Program-made: the position numbers and the translations under genes
From: Brachybacterium sp042666875
GTDB taxonomy: Bacteria; Actinomycetota; Actinomycetes; Actinomycetales; Dermabacteraceae
DNA: 64,000 bases
Direction of reading: 5' to 3'
NCBI RefSeq assembly: GCF_042666875.1
Contig: NZ_JBHTCX010000011.1
Coordinates: 186,001 to 250,000, forward strand
Shown here: positions 53,575-62,331 of the stretch, piece after piece
Position numbering within the stretch: the stretch's first letter is position 1
How the letters are laid out: every line of letters starts with the position of its first letter
The notes under the pieces: generated by a model
The model's database searches: none
What the model was told of the DNA's origin: nothing
The model's input: only the letters and a program-made list of their open reading frames with translations

Positions 53575-53630
53575 TGTAGCTGAGCGGACCGTGACCCCTC
53601 GCAGAGAGGGTCGCGGTCCGCTCAGCTACA
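53575..53630. terminator. Long palindrome after the arabinose-type importer
   Basis: The 23-nt arms 53575-53597 and 53608-53630 match at 22 positions, and the remaining one is a G-U pair in RNA. The loop is about ten bases. It is a likely 3'-end structure. The rest of the 508-base gap up to 53997 holds the promoter at 53739 and a leader with nothing else recognised. Confidence 0.7.
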
Positions 53631-53738
53631 TATTTGTGCCATGCCGCCGGGACAGAGCCGGCACCGCCGGGAGGCGCGCTTCGTCTGTGCTGGTCACAGG
53701 GTCGCGCGAGAGCCGGCGAATCGTCGCTCGCCGATCCG

Positions 53739-53767
53739 TTGCGCACCGACCTACAACGATGTAAAGT
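53739..53767 (+). promoter_or_regulatory. Promoter with operator, first CUT1 module
   Basis: TTGCGC (53739-53744) and TAAAGT (53762-53767) are 17 bases apart. TACAACGATGTA (53752-53763) overlaps the -10. The module at 57537 has the same layout with TTACAGCGCTGTAA, so both probably answer to one repressor. Confidence 0.65.
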
Positions 53768-53996
53768 CCGGGAACACGTAGTCACGTGACGCAGTGCACT
53801 CGCACTGATCGCGGGCGCTCGTGGTGCACGGGCATCGATCCACGTCGGTGGGCGGTCCGAGCGGTACGACGCACAGGCCACCGTCGGCCTGTCGCACATG
53901 GCTACCGACCCGGCGGGTTCCGCACGGAGCCCGCGCATTCGTCTCACCGTGATGCCGCTCGGCACCACGGACACCTGATCCCGATGGAGCGATGAG

Positions 53997-55367
53997 ATGA
54001 GGACACGTCCACCCCGCCCCGCCCTCGCGCACGGGCCCGGCTCACCGGCCATCAGCCGTCGAAGGCTCTTCGGTGCCGGAGCGCTCGCTGCATCCTCGCT
54101 GTCCCTGGCGGGCTGTTCCACACCTCTGGCCGCCGGCCTGCTCGGCTCGGAGCTCGATCCAGGCACCGTGGTGTTCTGGAACCTCTTCGGCGGCGGCGAC
54201 GGGGTCCGCATGCAGGACATGCAGGCGGGCTACCGCGAGATCTATGGTGCCGATTCGCTCGAGGCCACCACGCTGACCTGGGGCAATCCGTACTACTCCA
54301 AGCTCACGCTGGCCACGGTGGGCAACAAGCCGCCCGATGTCGCGGTCTCCCACCTCACCCGCGCCAAGCCGCTGTGGGACGGCGGCATTCTCGACCCCAT
54401 CACCGAGGAGGACCTGGCGAGCGTCGGTCTCTCCAGCGCCGACTTCGCCTCCCAGCCGTGGGAGGCTCAGATCACCGACGGCCAGAACATCGCCATCCCT
54501 CTGGACACCCATCCGTTCACGCTCTTCTACAACCGCGATGTCTGCGAACAGGCCGGGCTGCTGGACGGTGACGGCCTGCTCGTCGACCTCACCGGGATGG
54601 ATACCTTCGAGGCGGCTCTCGAAGAGATCAGCGCCGTCACGGGCGGGATCGCCCTGACCGTCGCCAACGTGGCTGAGATCGCGACGCCCTGGCGCTTCTT
54701 CTGGACGTTGTACAACCAGATCGAGGGTGTCACTCCCTTCCTCTCCGACGACGGCGCCACGATCAGCGTGGACGAGGATGCCTTCCTCGAGGTCACCTCC
54801 AGGACGCAGAGCTGGGTGGAGAAGGGCTGGCTGAACCAGGGCCTCGACTACGCGACCTCGCAGACACAGATGTTCACCGGCCAGGCGGGCTTCTACATGC
54901 AGGGCGAATGGGAGATCGCCACCGCGCAGTCGATCGAGGGTCTCGACTTCGGGATGGCCCCGATCCCTCAGCTCTACGACCAGCCTGCTGTCCAGGCCGA
55001 CTCCCACACGTTCATCCTTCCCCGGAAGGACCGCACGCCCGAGCAGCGCCAGCAGGCGATGCAGTTCATCAAGACGATGCTCGAGCAGAGCATGACCTGG
55101 GCCGAGGGCGGGCACGTGCCCGCCTACGTGCCCACCTTCGAGAGTGAGGAGTTCCAGAGCCTGGAGCCGCAGAGGTACTACGCGCCGTCGGCAGACTACG
55201 CCGTCTATGACGATGCGGCCTGGTATGGCGGTTCCGGGTCGACCTTCGAGGACACCGTCGGCGCGCAGCTGGGACTGGTCCAGCAGGGATCCCTGGAACC
55301 CGAGCGGGCCCTGCAGGTGATCAAGGAACAGCTCGAGATCTACACGTCCACCCCGAGTCCGCTCTGA
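53997..55367 (+). CDS. Sugar-binding lipoprotein, family 1, first CUT1 module
   Basis: This 456-residue lipoprotein has a long twin-arginine leader (SRRRLFG, residues 20-26) and a lipobox ending at Cys40 (LAGC). VVFWNLFGGGDG, TLTWGNPYYSKL and PLDTHPFTLFYN recur in the binding protein at 57537 (IAFWHLMTGSDG, VLAWGAPYYTKL, ALDSHPFVLYYN), so they are paralogs. The ATG follows GGAGCGATGAG. It leads a binding protein-permease-permease operon without an ATPase. The ligand is unknown. Confidence 0.9.
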   Translation: MRTRPPRPALAHGPGSPAISRRRLFGAGALAASSLSLAGCSTPLAAGLLGSELDPGTVVFWNLFGGGDGVRMQDMQAGYREIYGADSLEATTLTWGNPYYSKLTLATVGNKPPDVAVSHLTRAKPLWDGGILDPITEEDLASVGLSSADFASQPWEAQITDGQNIAIPLDTHPFTLFYNRDVCEQAGLLDGDGLLVDLTGMDTFEAALEEISAVTGGIALTVANVAEIATPWRFFWTLYNQIEGVTPFLSDDGATISVDEDAFLEVTSRTQSWVEKGWLNQGLDYATSQTQMFTGQAGFYMQGEWEIATAQSIEGLDFGMAPIPQLYDQPAVQADSHTFILPRKDRTPEQRQQAMQFIKTMLEQSMTWAEGGHVPAYVPTFESEEFQSLEPQRYYAPSADYAVYDDAAWYGGSGSTFEDTVGAQLGLVQQGSLEPERALQVIKEQLEIYTSTPSPL

Positions 55368-55383
55368 TCCGGAAGGCACACTC

Positions 55384-56337
55384 ATGACGACGACGTCTCC
55401 TGCTGTTCCCCGGCCTGCCGGGGTGAGCGAACGGCCTGCCCGTCAGGTCGACGCGAAGCGCAATCGCCCGCAGGCCTGGCTCTTCATCGCCCCGTTCGGG
55501 CTGTTCTACCTGGCCTTCATGATCGGGCCGGCGGTCTGGATGTTCATCGCCAGCTTCTTCAACACCTCGACCGTCCACACCGGGCTCGGGTCGTTCGCGG
55601 GCCTGGCCAACTACGCCGAGATGTTCGCCCGCGACGACTTCTGGTCCTCGCTGTGGCACACCCTGCAGTTCACGCTGTACACGGTGCCGCCGCTGGTGAT
55701 CCTCTCGTTCGTGCTCGCGGTGCTGACCAACCGGGCCTCCCGCGGCCAGTGGTTCTTCCGCCTGGCCTTCTTCCTGCCGTTCATCCTGCCCTCGGCGACG
55801 ATCTCCCTGATCTGGGTCTTCATCTTCACGCCGTCCACCGGTCTGTGGTCACTGCCCGGTCAGCTCCTCGGCCTCGAGGCCGGGGCAGGGATGCTCGCCG
55901 ATCCGGCCACCGCGATGATCGGAATCGCGATCGCCACGGTGTGGTGGACCATCGGGTTCAACTTCGTGCTCTACCTCGCCGGGCTGCAGGAGATCCCGCG
56001 AGAGCTGTACGAGGCCGCCGCCGTCGACGGGGCCTCGCCGTGGCAGCAGATCCGCAGCGTCACGATCCCGCTGCTGCGCCGGACCACCGCGCTGGTGATC
56101 CTTCTGCAGATCATCGCCAGCCTGAAGATCTTCGATCAGGTCTACCTGATGACGTCGGGCGGCCCCGGCATCTCGACCCAGGTCGCGCTGGGCCTCATCA
56201 CCGAGACGGCCTTCACCGACAACCGGATCGGCGCCGCCTCGGCCGCGTCGGTGCTGCTGTTCCTCATCATCATCGTGATCGCCATCATCCAGCAGGTCGT
56301 CGAACGTGCTGGTGCCGAGCGCAAGGGGGCTTCCTGA
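55384..56337 (+). CDS. Sugar ABC transporter permease, MalF type
   Basis: This 317-residue CUT1 permease has six predicted spans and the EAA loop EAAAVDGASPWQQI near residue 213. It starts 16 bases after the binding-protein stop. It is more similar to the permease at 58921 than to that at 756, by inspection (both have WWTIGFN, FNFVLYLA/FNFLLYLA and LKIFDQVY/LKVFDQIY). Confidence 0.92.
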   Translation: MTTTSPAVPRPAGVSERPARQVDAKRNRPQAWLFIAPFGLFYLAFMIGPAVWMFIASFFNTSTVHTGLGSFAGLANYAEMFARDDFWSSLWHTLQFTLYTVPPLVILSFVLAVLTNRASRGQWFFRLAFFLPFILPSATISLIWVFIFTPSTGLWSLPGQLLGLEAGAGMLADPATAMIGIAIATVWWTIGFNFVLYLAGLQEIPRELYEAAAVDGASPWQQIRSVTIPLLRRTTALVILLQIIASLKIFDQVYLMTSGGPGISTQVALGLITETAFTDNRIGAASAASVLLFLIIIVIAIIQQVVERAGAERKGAS

Positions 56338-56338
56338 C

Positions 56339-57244
56339 ATGACCGCCACCGACACCCGCCGCAGCGGCAGCTCGGGCGTCTCCGCCGCAGCGCCAGCCCC
56401 TCGCCGGGACCGCCCCGGCGGCAGCGGACGCTCGTTCACCGTGGTCACCACCGTGATCCTCGTCGTCTTCGCGATCCTCTGGCTCATCCCCAGCCTGTTC
56501 GCCCTGAAGACGTCGTTGTCACCCAATGGCGTCGCGGCGCTCGGCGCCCAGGAGATCCTCACAAACTGGACGCCGACGCTCGAGTCCTACGTGACGCTGA
56601 TGCAGCAGGGCGACATCTGGAACTGGTACCTCGCCAGCGGTGTCACCTCGGTCGTCACGGCCGTGCTGACGCTGCTGTTCGCCTCGATGGCCGCATTCGC
56701 CCTCTCACGGCTCCGGTTCCGAGGGCGCGCGCTGGTCTACCTGCTGATCATCGTCGGCCTCATGATCCCCAGCCAGGTGCTGATCGTGCCGATCTTCGAG
56801 CAGTTGAGGATCGTGCAGCTGCTGAACACCTACTGGGCGGTGATCCTGCCGCAGGTTCCCTCCGTCATCGCCGTGTTCATCTTCAAGCAGTTCTTCGACG
56901 GCATCCCCAAGGAGCTCGAGGAGGCCGCCCGCGTCGACGGCGCCGGACTGTGGCGGATTTACTGGGGCGTGATCATGCCGCTGTCGCGCCCGGTCACCGC
57001 GGCCGTCGCGATCCTCACCTTCGTGTGGACCTGGAACAACCTGCTGCTGCCGCTGTTCGTGATGTCCAACCCGGCGCTGATGACCATCCCGGTCGGACTG
57101 GCGACGGTCCAGGGCAGCTTCGGCCTGCGCTACGCCGACATCCAGGCGGGCGCGATCCTGGCTGCGCTCCCGCTGGTGGTGCTGTACATGTTCTTCCAGC
57201 GCCAGATCGTCGAAGGCGTGACGGGGTCCGGCCTGAAGGGCTGA
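56339..57244 (+). CDS. Sugar ABC transporter permease, MalG type
   Basis: This 301-residue partner permease has six predicted spans and EAARVDGAGLWRIYW near residue 195. The ATG lies directly after the preceding stop with one base between, so an earlier in-frame start overlapping that gene is less likely. The C-terminal EGVTGSGLKG is the usual MalG-type end. A hairpin follows at 57320. Confidence 0.92.
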   Translation: MTATDTRRSGSSGVSAAAPAPRRDRPGGSGRSFTVVTTVILVVFAILWLIPSLFALKTSLSPNGVAALGAQEILTNWTPTLESYVTLMQQGDIWNWYLASGVTSVVTAVLTLLFASMAAFALSRLRFRGRALVYLLIIVGLMIPSQVLIVPIFEQLRIVQLLNTYWAVILPQVPSVIAVFIFKQFFDGIPKELEEAARVDGAGLWRIYWGVIMPLSRPVTAAVAILTFVWTWNNLLLPLFVMSNPALMTIPVGLATVQGSFGLRYADIQAGAILAALPLVVLYMFFQRQIVEGVTGSGLKG

Positions 57245-57319
57245 GCGCACGCCGGAGCGGCGGGCTGATTCCCGTCGCTCCCGGGTCACCAGGGTCTGCG
57301 CCCTGTCGAGGACACGCTT

Positions 57320-57363
57320 ACCGGCTTCACCGATACCGCTCGGCGCGGATCGGGGGAGCCGGT
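57320..57363 (+). terminator. Hairpin after the first CUT1 module
   Basis: Arms ACCGGCTTCACCGAT and ATCGGGGGAGCCGGT pair at 14 of 15 positions, counting one G-U. It is homologous to the hairpin at 60834, including outside bases (CACGC before, TCGTG after). Paired positions differ in a compensating way between the two, which supports an RNA-level role. Confidence 0.65.
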
Positions 57364-57399
57364 TTGTCGTGCGCCTGAGTGCAGGTGGCCCGCGTGATG

Positions 57400-57428
57400 T
57401 TGACGGCCGCTTTACAGCGCTGTAAGTT
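57400..57428 (+). promoter_or_regulatory. Promoter with operator, second CUT1 module
   Basis: TTGACG (57400-57405) and TAAGTT (57423-57428) are 17 bases apart. The perfect 14-bp palindrome TTACAGCGCTGTAA (57412-57425) overlaps the -10, as in the first module at 53739. A leader of about 105 bases follows. Confidence 0.72.
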
Positions 57429-57536
57429 CAGCATGGCGCACGCGGGTCTCCCAGGGCCGGGAGGCTCACGGACTACCGGGCGGCCCCGCTGGGAACCGTC
57501 CGACCCGCACTCGACCACGAAGAGGTGGACAGGATC

Positions 57537-58862
57537 ATGCTCGGAACGTCTCGCGGAGGAACGCCCGTACGTCGACGCACTCTTCTGCAGGGTGCCGGGG
57601 CACTGGGCGCGCTCGGCAGCCTCGGAGCACTGTCCGGGTGCGCCGGGGCGAACGCTCGTGCCTCGGACGACATCGCCTTCTGGCATCTCATGACGGGGTC
57701 CGACGGCGAGACCATGGGCGAACTCGTGGATGAGTACATGGCCTCCGACGGTGCCGCCACGGTGAGCCAGACAGTGCTTGCGTGGGGAGCTCCGTACTAC
57801 ACGAAGCTGGCCATGGCCTCAGCCGGAGGCCGCGCGCCCGATGTCGCCGTCATGCATGCCTCCCGTGTTCCCGGGTACGCGCCAGGGGGTCTGCTGGACG
57901 AGTGGGACATCGACCTGCTCGCCGAGTTCGGCGTCCGGAAGCAGGACTTCCCCGAGTTGATCTGGGAGAAGATGTTCTTCGAGGACAAGCTCACGGCGAT
58001 CGCTCTGGACTCTCACCCCTTCGTCCTCTACTACAACACCGAGATCGCCGAGTCCGCCGGTGTGCTCGACAGCGACGGTCTGCTGATGCCTACAGATACT
58101 CCGGAGGACTTCCGGGCGATGGCTCTGGAGCTCGGGGCCAAGGCGCCCAGCGGGTACGGCCTGTCCTGGGGGTATCTCGCAGACGCCTCGAACCAGTGGC
58201 GGATGTTCTCGACGTACTACGCGCAGATGGGCGGCACCATAGACCTGCCGGTCGGCGGCAAGATGCAGTATCAGGAGGAGATCGTCGTCGAGGCGATCGA
58301 ATGGATCCTCTCGCTGATCGACGGCGAGGTGGGCAACCCCAGTCATGACGGCGGCACGGCTGTCTCCGAATTCGCGACGGGCAGTTCAGGCGGTCTCTTC
58401 GGCGGCGTCTGGGAGATCGGCGGGCTTGAGGGGCTTCCGTTCGACATGACCGTGATTCCTGGCGTATTCGGCGATCCTGCCGCCTTCGCGGATTCCCATA
58501 CGTTCGTGCTGCCCCACCAGTCGACCCCCGACGAGGAGCGGCGCCGCAATGTCCATCGAATGGTCGCCTATGTCCTGCAGAACTCGTTGAACTGGGCGGG
58601 CGCGGGGCACATCCCGGCCTATACGCCGGTGGTCGAGTCGCCGGAGTACGCGGAACTGACACCGCAGGCCCACTACGCCGACGCCATCGATCACCTCGTC
58701 TACGACCCGCCCGCGTGGTTCACCGGCGCCGGCAGCGACTTCCACAACTACTTCGGCAACGACATGCAGAACGTCTGGGCACGGCGCACGGACCCCCTTG
58801 ACGGCTGGAACGCCTTCGTCGCCCGCATCAACGCACTGCTGCAGAAGCCTGCCCCGGTGTGA
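57537..58862 (+). CDS. Sugar-binding lipoprotein, family 1, second CUT1 module
   Basis: This 441-residue lipoprotein has a twin-arginine leader (RRRTLLQG) and a lipobox ending at Cys35 (LSGC). It is paralogous over its length to the protein at 53997, including the matching C-terminal blocks NWAGAGHIPAYTP and TWAEGGHVPAYVP. The ATG was chosen; a GTG 12 bases earlier sits too close to its purine run. It heads the second of two tandem, similarly built operons. Confidence 0.88.
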   Translation: MLGTSRGGTPVRRRTLLQGAGALGALGSLGALSGCAGANARASDDIAFWHLMTGSDGETMGELVDEYMASDGAATVSQTVLAWGAPYYTKLAMASAGGRAPDVAVMHASRVPGYAPGGLLDEWDIDLLAEFGVRKQDFPELIWEKMFFEDKLTAIALDSHPFVLYYNTEIAESAGVLDSDGLLMPTDTPEDFRAMALELGAKAPSGYGLSWGYLADASNQWRMFSTYYAQMGGTIDLPVGGKMQYQEEIVVEAIEWILSLIDGEVGNPSHDGGTAVSEFATGSSGGLFGGVWEIGGLEGLPFDMTVIPGVFGDPAAFADSHTFVLPHQSTPDEERRRNVHRMVAYVLQNSLNWAGAGHIPAYTPVVESPEYAELTPQAHYADAIDHLVYDPPAWFTGAGSDFHNYFGNDMQNVWARRTDPLDGWNAFVARINALLQKPAPV

Positions 58863-58920
58863 GAGCCCGGCACCGCGTCCTTCCTGTACCGCTCAGTTCG
58901 CCCGTCGAAGGAGACGATCG

Positions 58921-59889
58921 ATGATGACGACCGACGGCCTGGCCGCCCCTCCGGGCGGAAGCGCGCCACCTGTCGCCCCCGGTGCTGCCGAGCACCTGTC
59001 AGCCGGCCGGAAACGCCGGCGCCGCTCCGAGAACCTACGCGGGTGGCTGTACTGCAGTCCCTTCCTTGCGGCCTTCGTGCTGTTCCTCATCTGGCCGACG
59101 GTCTACGGGCTGTGGATGAGCTTCACCAGTGCGAGCCTGGCCGGGACCAACACCGAATTCGTGGGGCTGGACAACTGGGTGGAGGCCCTCGGCGACCCGA
59201 TCGTGTGGCGCTCGCTGGGCAACACGGTCTGGTTCACTGTGCTCTCGACGATCCCGCTGGTCGTCGTAGCGATGCTGATGGCCGTCCTGGTGAACCTGGG
59301 GCTCCCGGGGCAGTGGTTCTGGCGCCTGTCCTTCTTCCTGCCGTTCCTGCTGGCCTCGACCGTGGTCTCCCAATTCTGGGCATGGATGTACAACCCGCAA
59401 CTGGGCCTGATCAATACGTTCCTGGGCTGGTTCGGGGTGACGGGACCGGCCTGGTTGCAGGATCCGGGCACCGCGATGATCGCGGTGGTCGTGACCACCG
59501 TATGGTGGACGATCGGTTTCAACTTCCTGCTCTACCTCGCTGCGCTGCAGAACATCCCTGACCACCTCTACGAGGCGGCATCGCTGGATGGGGCCGGAGG
59601 GCTTCGCAAGTTCCTTTCGATCACCCTGCCGCAACTCGCCCCCACGACGGTGCTGGTGCTGGTACTGCAGCTGCTGGCATCGCTGAAGGTCTTCGATCAG
59701 ATCTATCAGATGACCGGCGGCGGCCCGGGCGGCGCGACCCGCCCGATTCTCGTCTACATCTACGAGGCCGGCTTCACCGGCTACCGCCTCGGGTATGCCT
59801 CGGCCATCTCATACATCTTCTTCTTCATGATCATCATCGTCTCGGTCGCCTACATGGTGATCTCGTCCCGCCGGAGCGTGAAGGCATGA
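58921..59889 (+). CDS. Sugar ABC transporter permease, MalF type
   Basis: This 322-residue CUT1 permease has a Pro/Ala-rich cytoplasmic tail of about 40 residues, six predicted spans and EAASLDGAGGLRKF near residue 219. The ATG (first of two adjacent) follows GAAGGAGACGATCG; the open frame further upstream is a shadow of the binding-protein gene. Its end overlaps the next start by ATGA. Confidence 0.92.
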   Translation: MMTTDGLAAPPGGSAPPVAPGAAEHLSAGRKRRRRSENLRGWLYCSPFLAAFVLFLIWPTVYGLWMSFTSASLAGTNTEFVGLDNWVEALGDPIVWRSLGNTVWFTVLSTIPLVVVAMLMAVLVNLGLPGQWFWRLSFFLPFLLASTVVSQFWAWMYNPQLGLINTFLGWFGVTGPAWLQDPGTAMIAVVVTTVWWTIGFNFLLYLAALQNIPDHLYEAASLDGAGGLRKFLSITLPQLAPTTVLVLVLQLLASLKVFDQIYQMTGGGPGGATRPILVYIYEAGFTGYRLGYASAISYIFFFMIIIVSVAYMVISSRRSVKA

Positions 59890-60803
59890 GCGCCGCTGCC
59901 CCCACCAGCCCTGCCCGGATCCCGACCACCATGGCTCGGAATGCCGGTGCCGTCGCGGCCGTGCCGAAGCGGCGTCGCGCGCCCACGCCCACCCGCATCA
60001 TCGCGTTCGTCATCCTGGCTGTGCTTGCGCTGTCCTGGCTCGTGCCGGTGCTGTGGGCGGCACTGACATCGTTCAAGACGGAGGCCGAGGCCGCCGCGAT
60101 GCCAGTCACGATCATTCCGGAGCAGGGCTTCACGCTGGCGGCGTACGTGAATGTGCTGACCGAGGGCCTCGTACCCCGGTGGGCCTGGAACAGCCTGCTG
60201 ACCTCGACCCTCGTCACGCTGATCACCGTGACGATCTCGGCACTGGCCGGCTATGCGCTCTCGCGGCTGAAATTCGCGGGACGCCAGATGATCATCGCGC
60301 TGATCGTCGCCTCGATCATGATCCCGGCACAGATCCTCATCGTGCCGCTGTTCCAGCTGATGCTGACGCTGGATCTGGTCGATACCTACTGGGGGATCAT
60401 CCTGCCGCAGGTCGTCGCGGCCCCAATGGTGTTCATCCTCAAGAAGTTCTTCGACCAGATACCGTTCGAGCTCGAGGAGGCGGCGCTGATGGATGGCGCG
60501 AGCCGGCTGCGGATCTTCTGGAGCATCGTGCTGCCGTTGTCGCGCCCGATCCTCGGTGCAGTCGCGATATTCGTGTTCATCGGCGCCTGGAACAACTTCC
60601 TGTGGCCGTTCATCGTCATCAACGACTCGAACCTGATGACTCTCCCGACGGGCCTGCAGACCGTCGTCAGCGCCTATGGAGTCCAGTACGCCCAGAGCAT
60701 GGCCCAGGCGATGCTCGCGGCCCTGCCGCTGATCGTGGTGTTCATGTTCTTCCAGCGTCAGATCATCCGCGGGATCGCGACCACCGGCATCGCCGGAACC
60801 TGA
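59886..60803 (+). CDS. Sugar ABC transporter permease, MalG type
   Basis: This 305-residue partner permease has six predicted spans and EAALMDGASRLRIFW near residue 198. The start overlaps the preceding stop as ATGA. It ends GIATTGIAGT, close to the usual MalG-type tail. No ATPase is present in the module. A long hairpin follows 30 bases after the stop. Confidence 0.92.
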   Translation: MSAAAPTSPARIPTTMARNAGAVAAVPKRRRAPTPTRIIAFVILAVLALSWLVPVLWAALTSFKTEAEAAAMPVTIIPEQGFTLAAYVNVLTEGLVPRWAWNSLLTSTLVTLITVTISALAGYALSRLKFAGRQMIIALIVASIMIPAQILIVPLFQLMLTLDLVDTYWGIILPQVVAAPMVFILKKFFDQIPFELEEAALMDGASRLRIFWSIVLPLSRPILGAVAIFVFIGAWNNFLWPFIVINDSNLMTLPTGLQTVVSAYGVQYAQSMAQAMLAALPLIVVFMFFQRQIIRGIATTGIAGT

Positions 60804-60833
60804 AGGAGAGCGTCTCGCACGGTCGGCACGCCC

Positions 60834-60883
60834 ACCGGTTCCACCGATACGTCTCGCTCCTGAGACATATCGGTGGAACCGGT
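60834..60883 (+). terminator. Long hairpin after the second CUT1 module
   Basis: The 22-nt arms (60834-60855, 60862-60883) match at 21 positions around a 6-base loop. It is homologous to the hairpin at 57320 at the equivalent place after the paralogous operon. The remaining sequence up to 61069 contains only a weak promoter-like TAGACT at 61018. Confidence 0.7.
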
Positions 60884-61074
60884 TCGTCGTGTTGCGCATG
60901 TCGTGCCGAGGAGGAGCCGCATATGTCGTCTTGACGTCGAGGAGAGCCCGGCAGTCGCGGGTCGCTGCGCCCGAGTGATCGTGTCCTAGATGTGACATGG
61001 CGCACCGATTCTCACGTTAGACTCCTGCCAGCCCGCGACGACGCGGGGCATCTGGCGCATCGAAGGAGATGGCA

Positions 61075-62331
61075 ATGACCGGCAGATATGGATTCTCACG
61101 ACGTCACGCTCTGGGCCTCGGCGGGGTGGCCCTGGCCGGAGCCGGCCTGACCGCGTGCGGCGGCAACACCGGCGGGCTGACGGGTGGCGGGGGAGGTGGC
61201 GGAGAGACCCTCTCGCAGTGGTACCACCAGTACGGGGAGGACGGCACGCAGGACGCCGCGACCAAGTACGCCGAGGCGTACGAGGCGGGCACCGTGGAGG
61301 TCAACTGGGTCTCCGGTGACTACGCCTCCCGGCTGTCGACAGCGCTGCTCTCCGGCGGCGGGGTGGATGTGTTCGAGAACAACGCGATCGCCGTCGACCA
61401 GGCCGAGCAGGGCCGCTACGTCGAGCTCACCGACATCGTCGACCCGGTCAAGGACCAGTTCAACGAGGCCTCCCTGGGCCCGGTCACCATCGGTGACCAG
61501 ATCTGGGGCGTCCCGATGCTGCTGGACCCCCAGCACTTCTACTACCGCAAGAGCATGTTCGAGGCCGCCGGCATCGCTCCGCCGGAGACTTTCGACGACC
61601 TCGTCGCAGCCGCCACCGAACTGACCACGCCCGACCAGAAGGGGCTGTTCCTCGGCAATAACTTCGACGCGTGCACCTACCCGATGATCTGGGCCGCCGG
61701 TGGGAGCCCCATGAACGAGGCCCGCGACGCCGTCGCGTACAACACGCCCGAGTACGCCGAGGGGCTCGCCGCGATCCAGCAGATGATCGCCGACGACGTC
61801 CTGCTGACCGGTGCGCCCTCGGACTGGGCCGATCCATCGGCCTTCGCCTCGGGCCTGGCCGCGATCGCGTGGGGCGGCTGCTGGGCGCTGCCGGCCCTCG
61901 AGGAGTCGCTGGACGACGTCGGCGTCTTCCCCCACCCGGCCGTCGGCGCCGGTGGGCGCCAGGTCGCGTTCATCGGCACCTGGAACGAGCAGGTCGCCGG
62001 CAACAGCGAGAAGGCCGAGGAGGCCAAGGAGTTCGTGAAGTGGCTGTGGATCGAGCAGGCGGAGTTCCAGACCGACTGGGCGCTCAGCTATGGCTTCCAC
62101 ATCCCCTCGATCACGTCGGTGGCCGATGCCGCAGACGCCCTCAAGGACGGCAACGGCCTCGAGATCGCGACGATGGCGAAGGACATGGGCGTGACCGGGA
62201 CCCCCGAGTGGACCGGTGAGGTCAGCACCCCGCAGGCCGACGCGATCAGCAACATCCTCAAGAACGGCGCCGATCCCGCCGAGGAGCTCGCCGCAGCGGA
62301 GGAGGCCAGCAACCGGGTCCTGGACTCGTGA
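61075..62331 (+). CDS. Sugar-binding lipoprotein, family 1, third CUT1 module
   Basis: This 418-residue lipoprotein has a twin-arginine leader (FSRRHALGLGG) and a lipobox ending at Cys28 (LTAC), then a Gly-rich linker. The fold pattern TLSQWYHQYGEDGTQ, LLSGGGVDVFENN and IWGVPMLLDPQHFYYRKSMF is that of CUT1 binding proteins, but it does not resemble the two preceding modules closely. The ATG at 61075 was chosen, 7 bases after GAAGGAG; the ATG at 61069 overlaps that site. The ligand is unknown. Confidence 0.88.
   Translation: MTGRYGFSRRHALGLGGVALAGAGLTACGGNTGGLTGGGGGGGETLSQWYHQYGEDGTQDAATKYAEAYEAGTVEVNWVSGDYASRLSTALLSGGGVDVFENNAIAVDQAEQGRYVELTDIVDPVKDQFNEASLGPVTIGDQIWGVPMLLDPQHFYYRKSMFEAAGIAPPETFDDLVAAATELTTPDQKGLFLGNNFDACTYPMIWAAGGSPMNEARDAVAYNTPEYAEGLAAIQQMIADDVLLTGAPSDWADPSAFASGLAAIAWGGCWALPALEESLDDVGVFPHPAVGAGGRQVAFIGTWNEQVAGNSEKAEEAKEFVKWLWIEQAEFQTDWALSYGFHIPSITSVADAADALKDGNGLEIATMAKDMGVTGTPEWTGEVSTPQADAISNILKNGADPAEELAAAEEASNRVLDS

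Noticed and set aside
61069..61074. ATG at 61069 as start of the third binding protein
   Set aside because: It overlaps the ribosome-binding sequence GAAGGAG that is well placed for the ATG at 61075.
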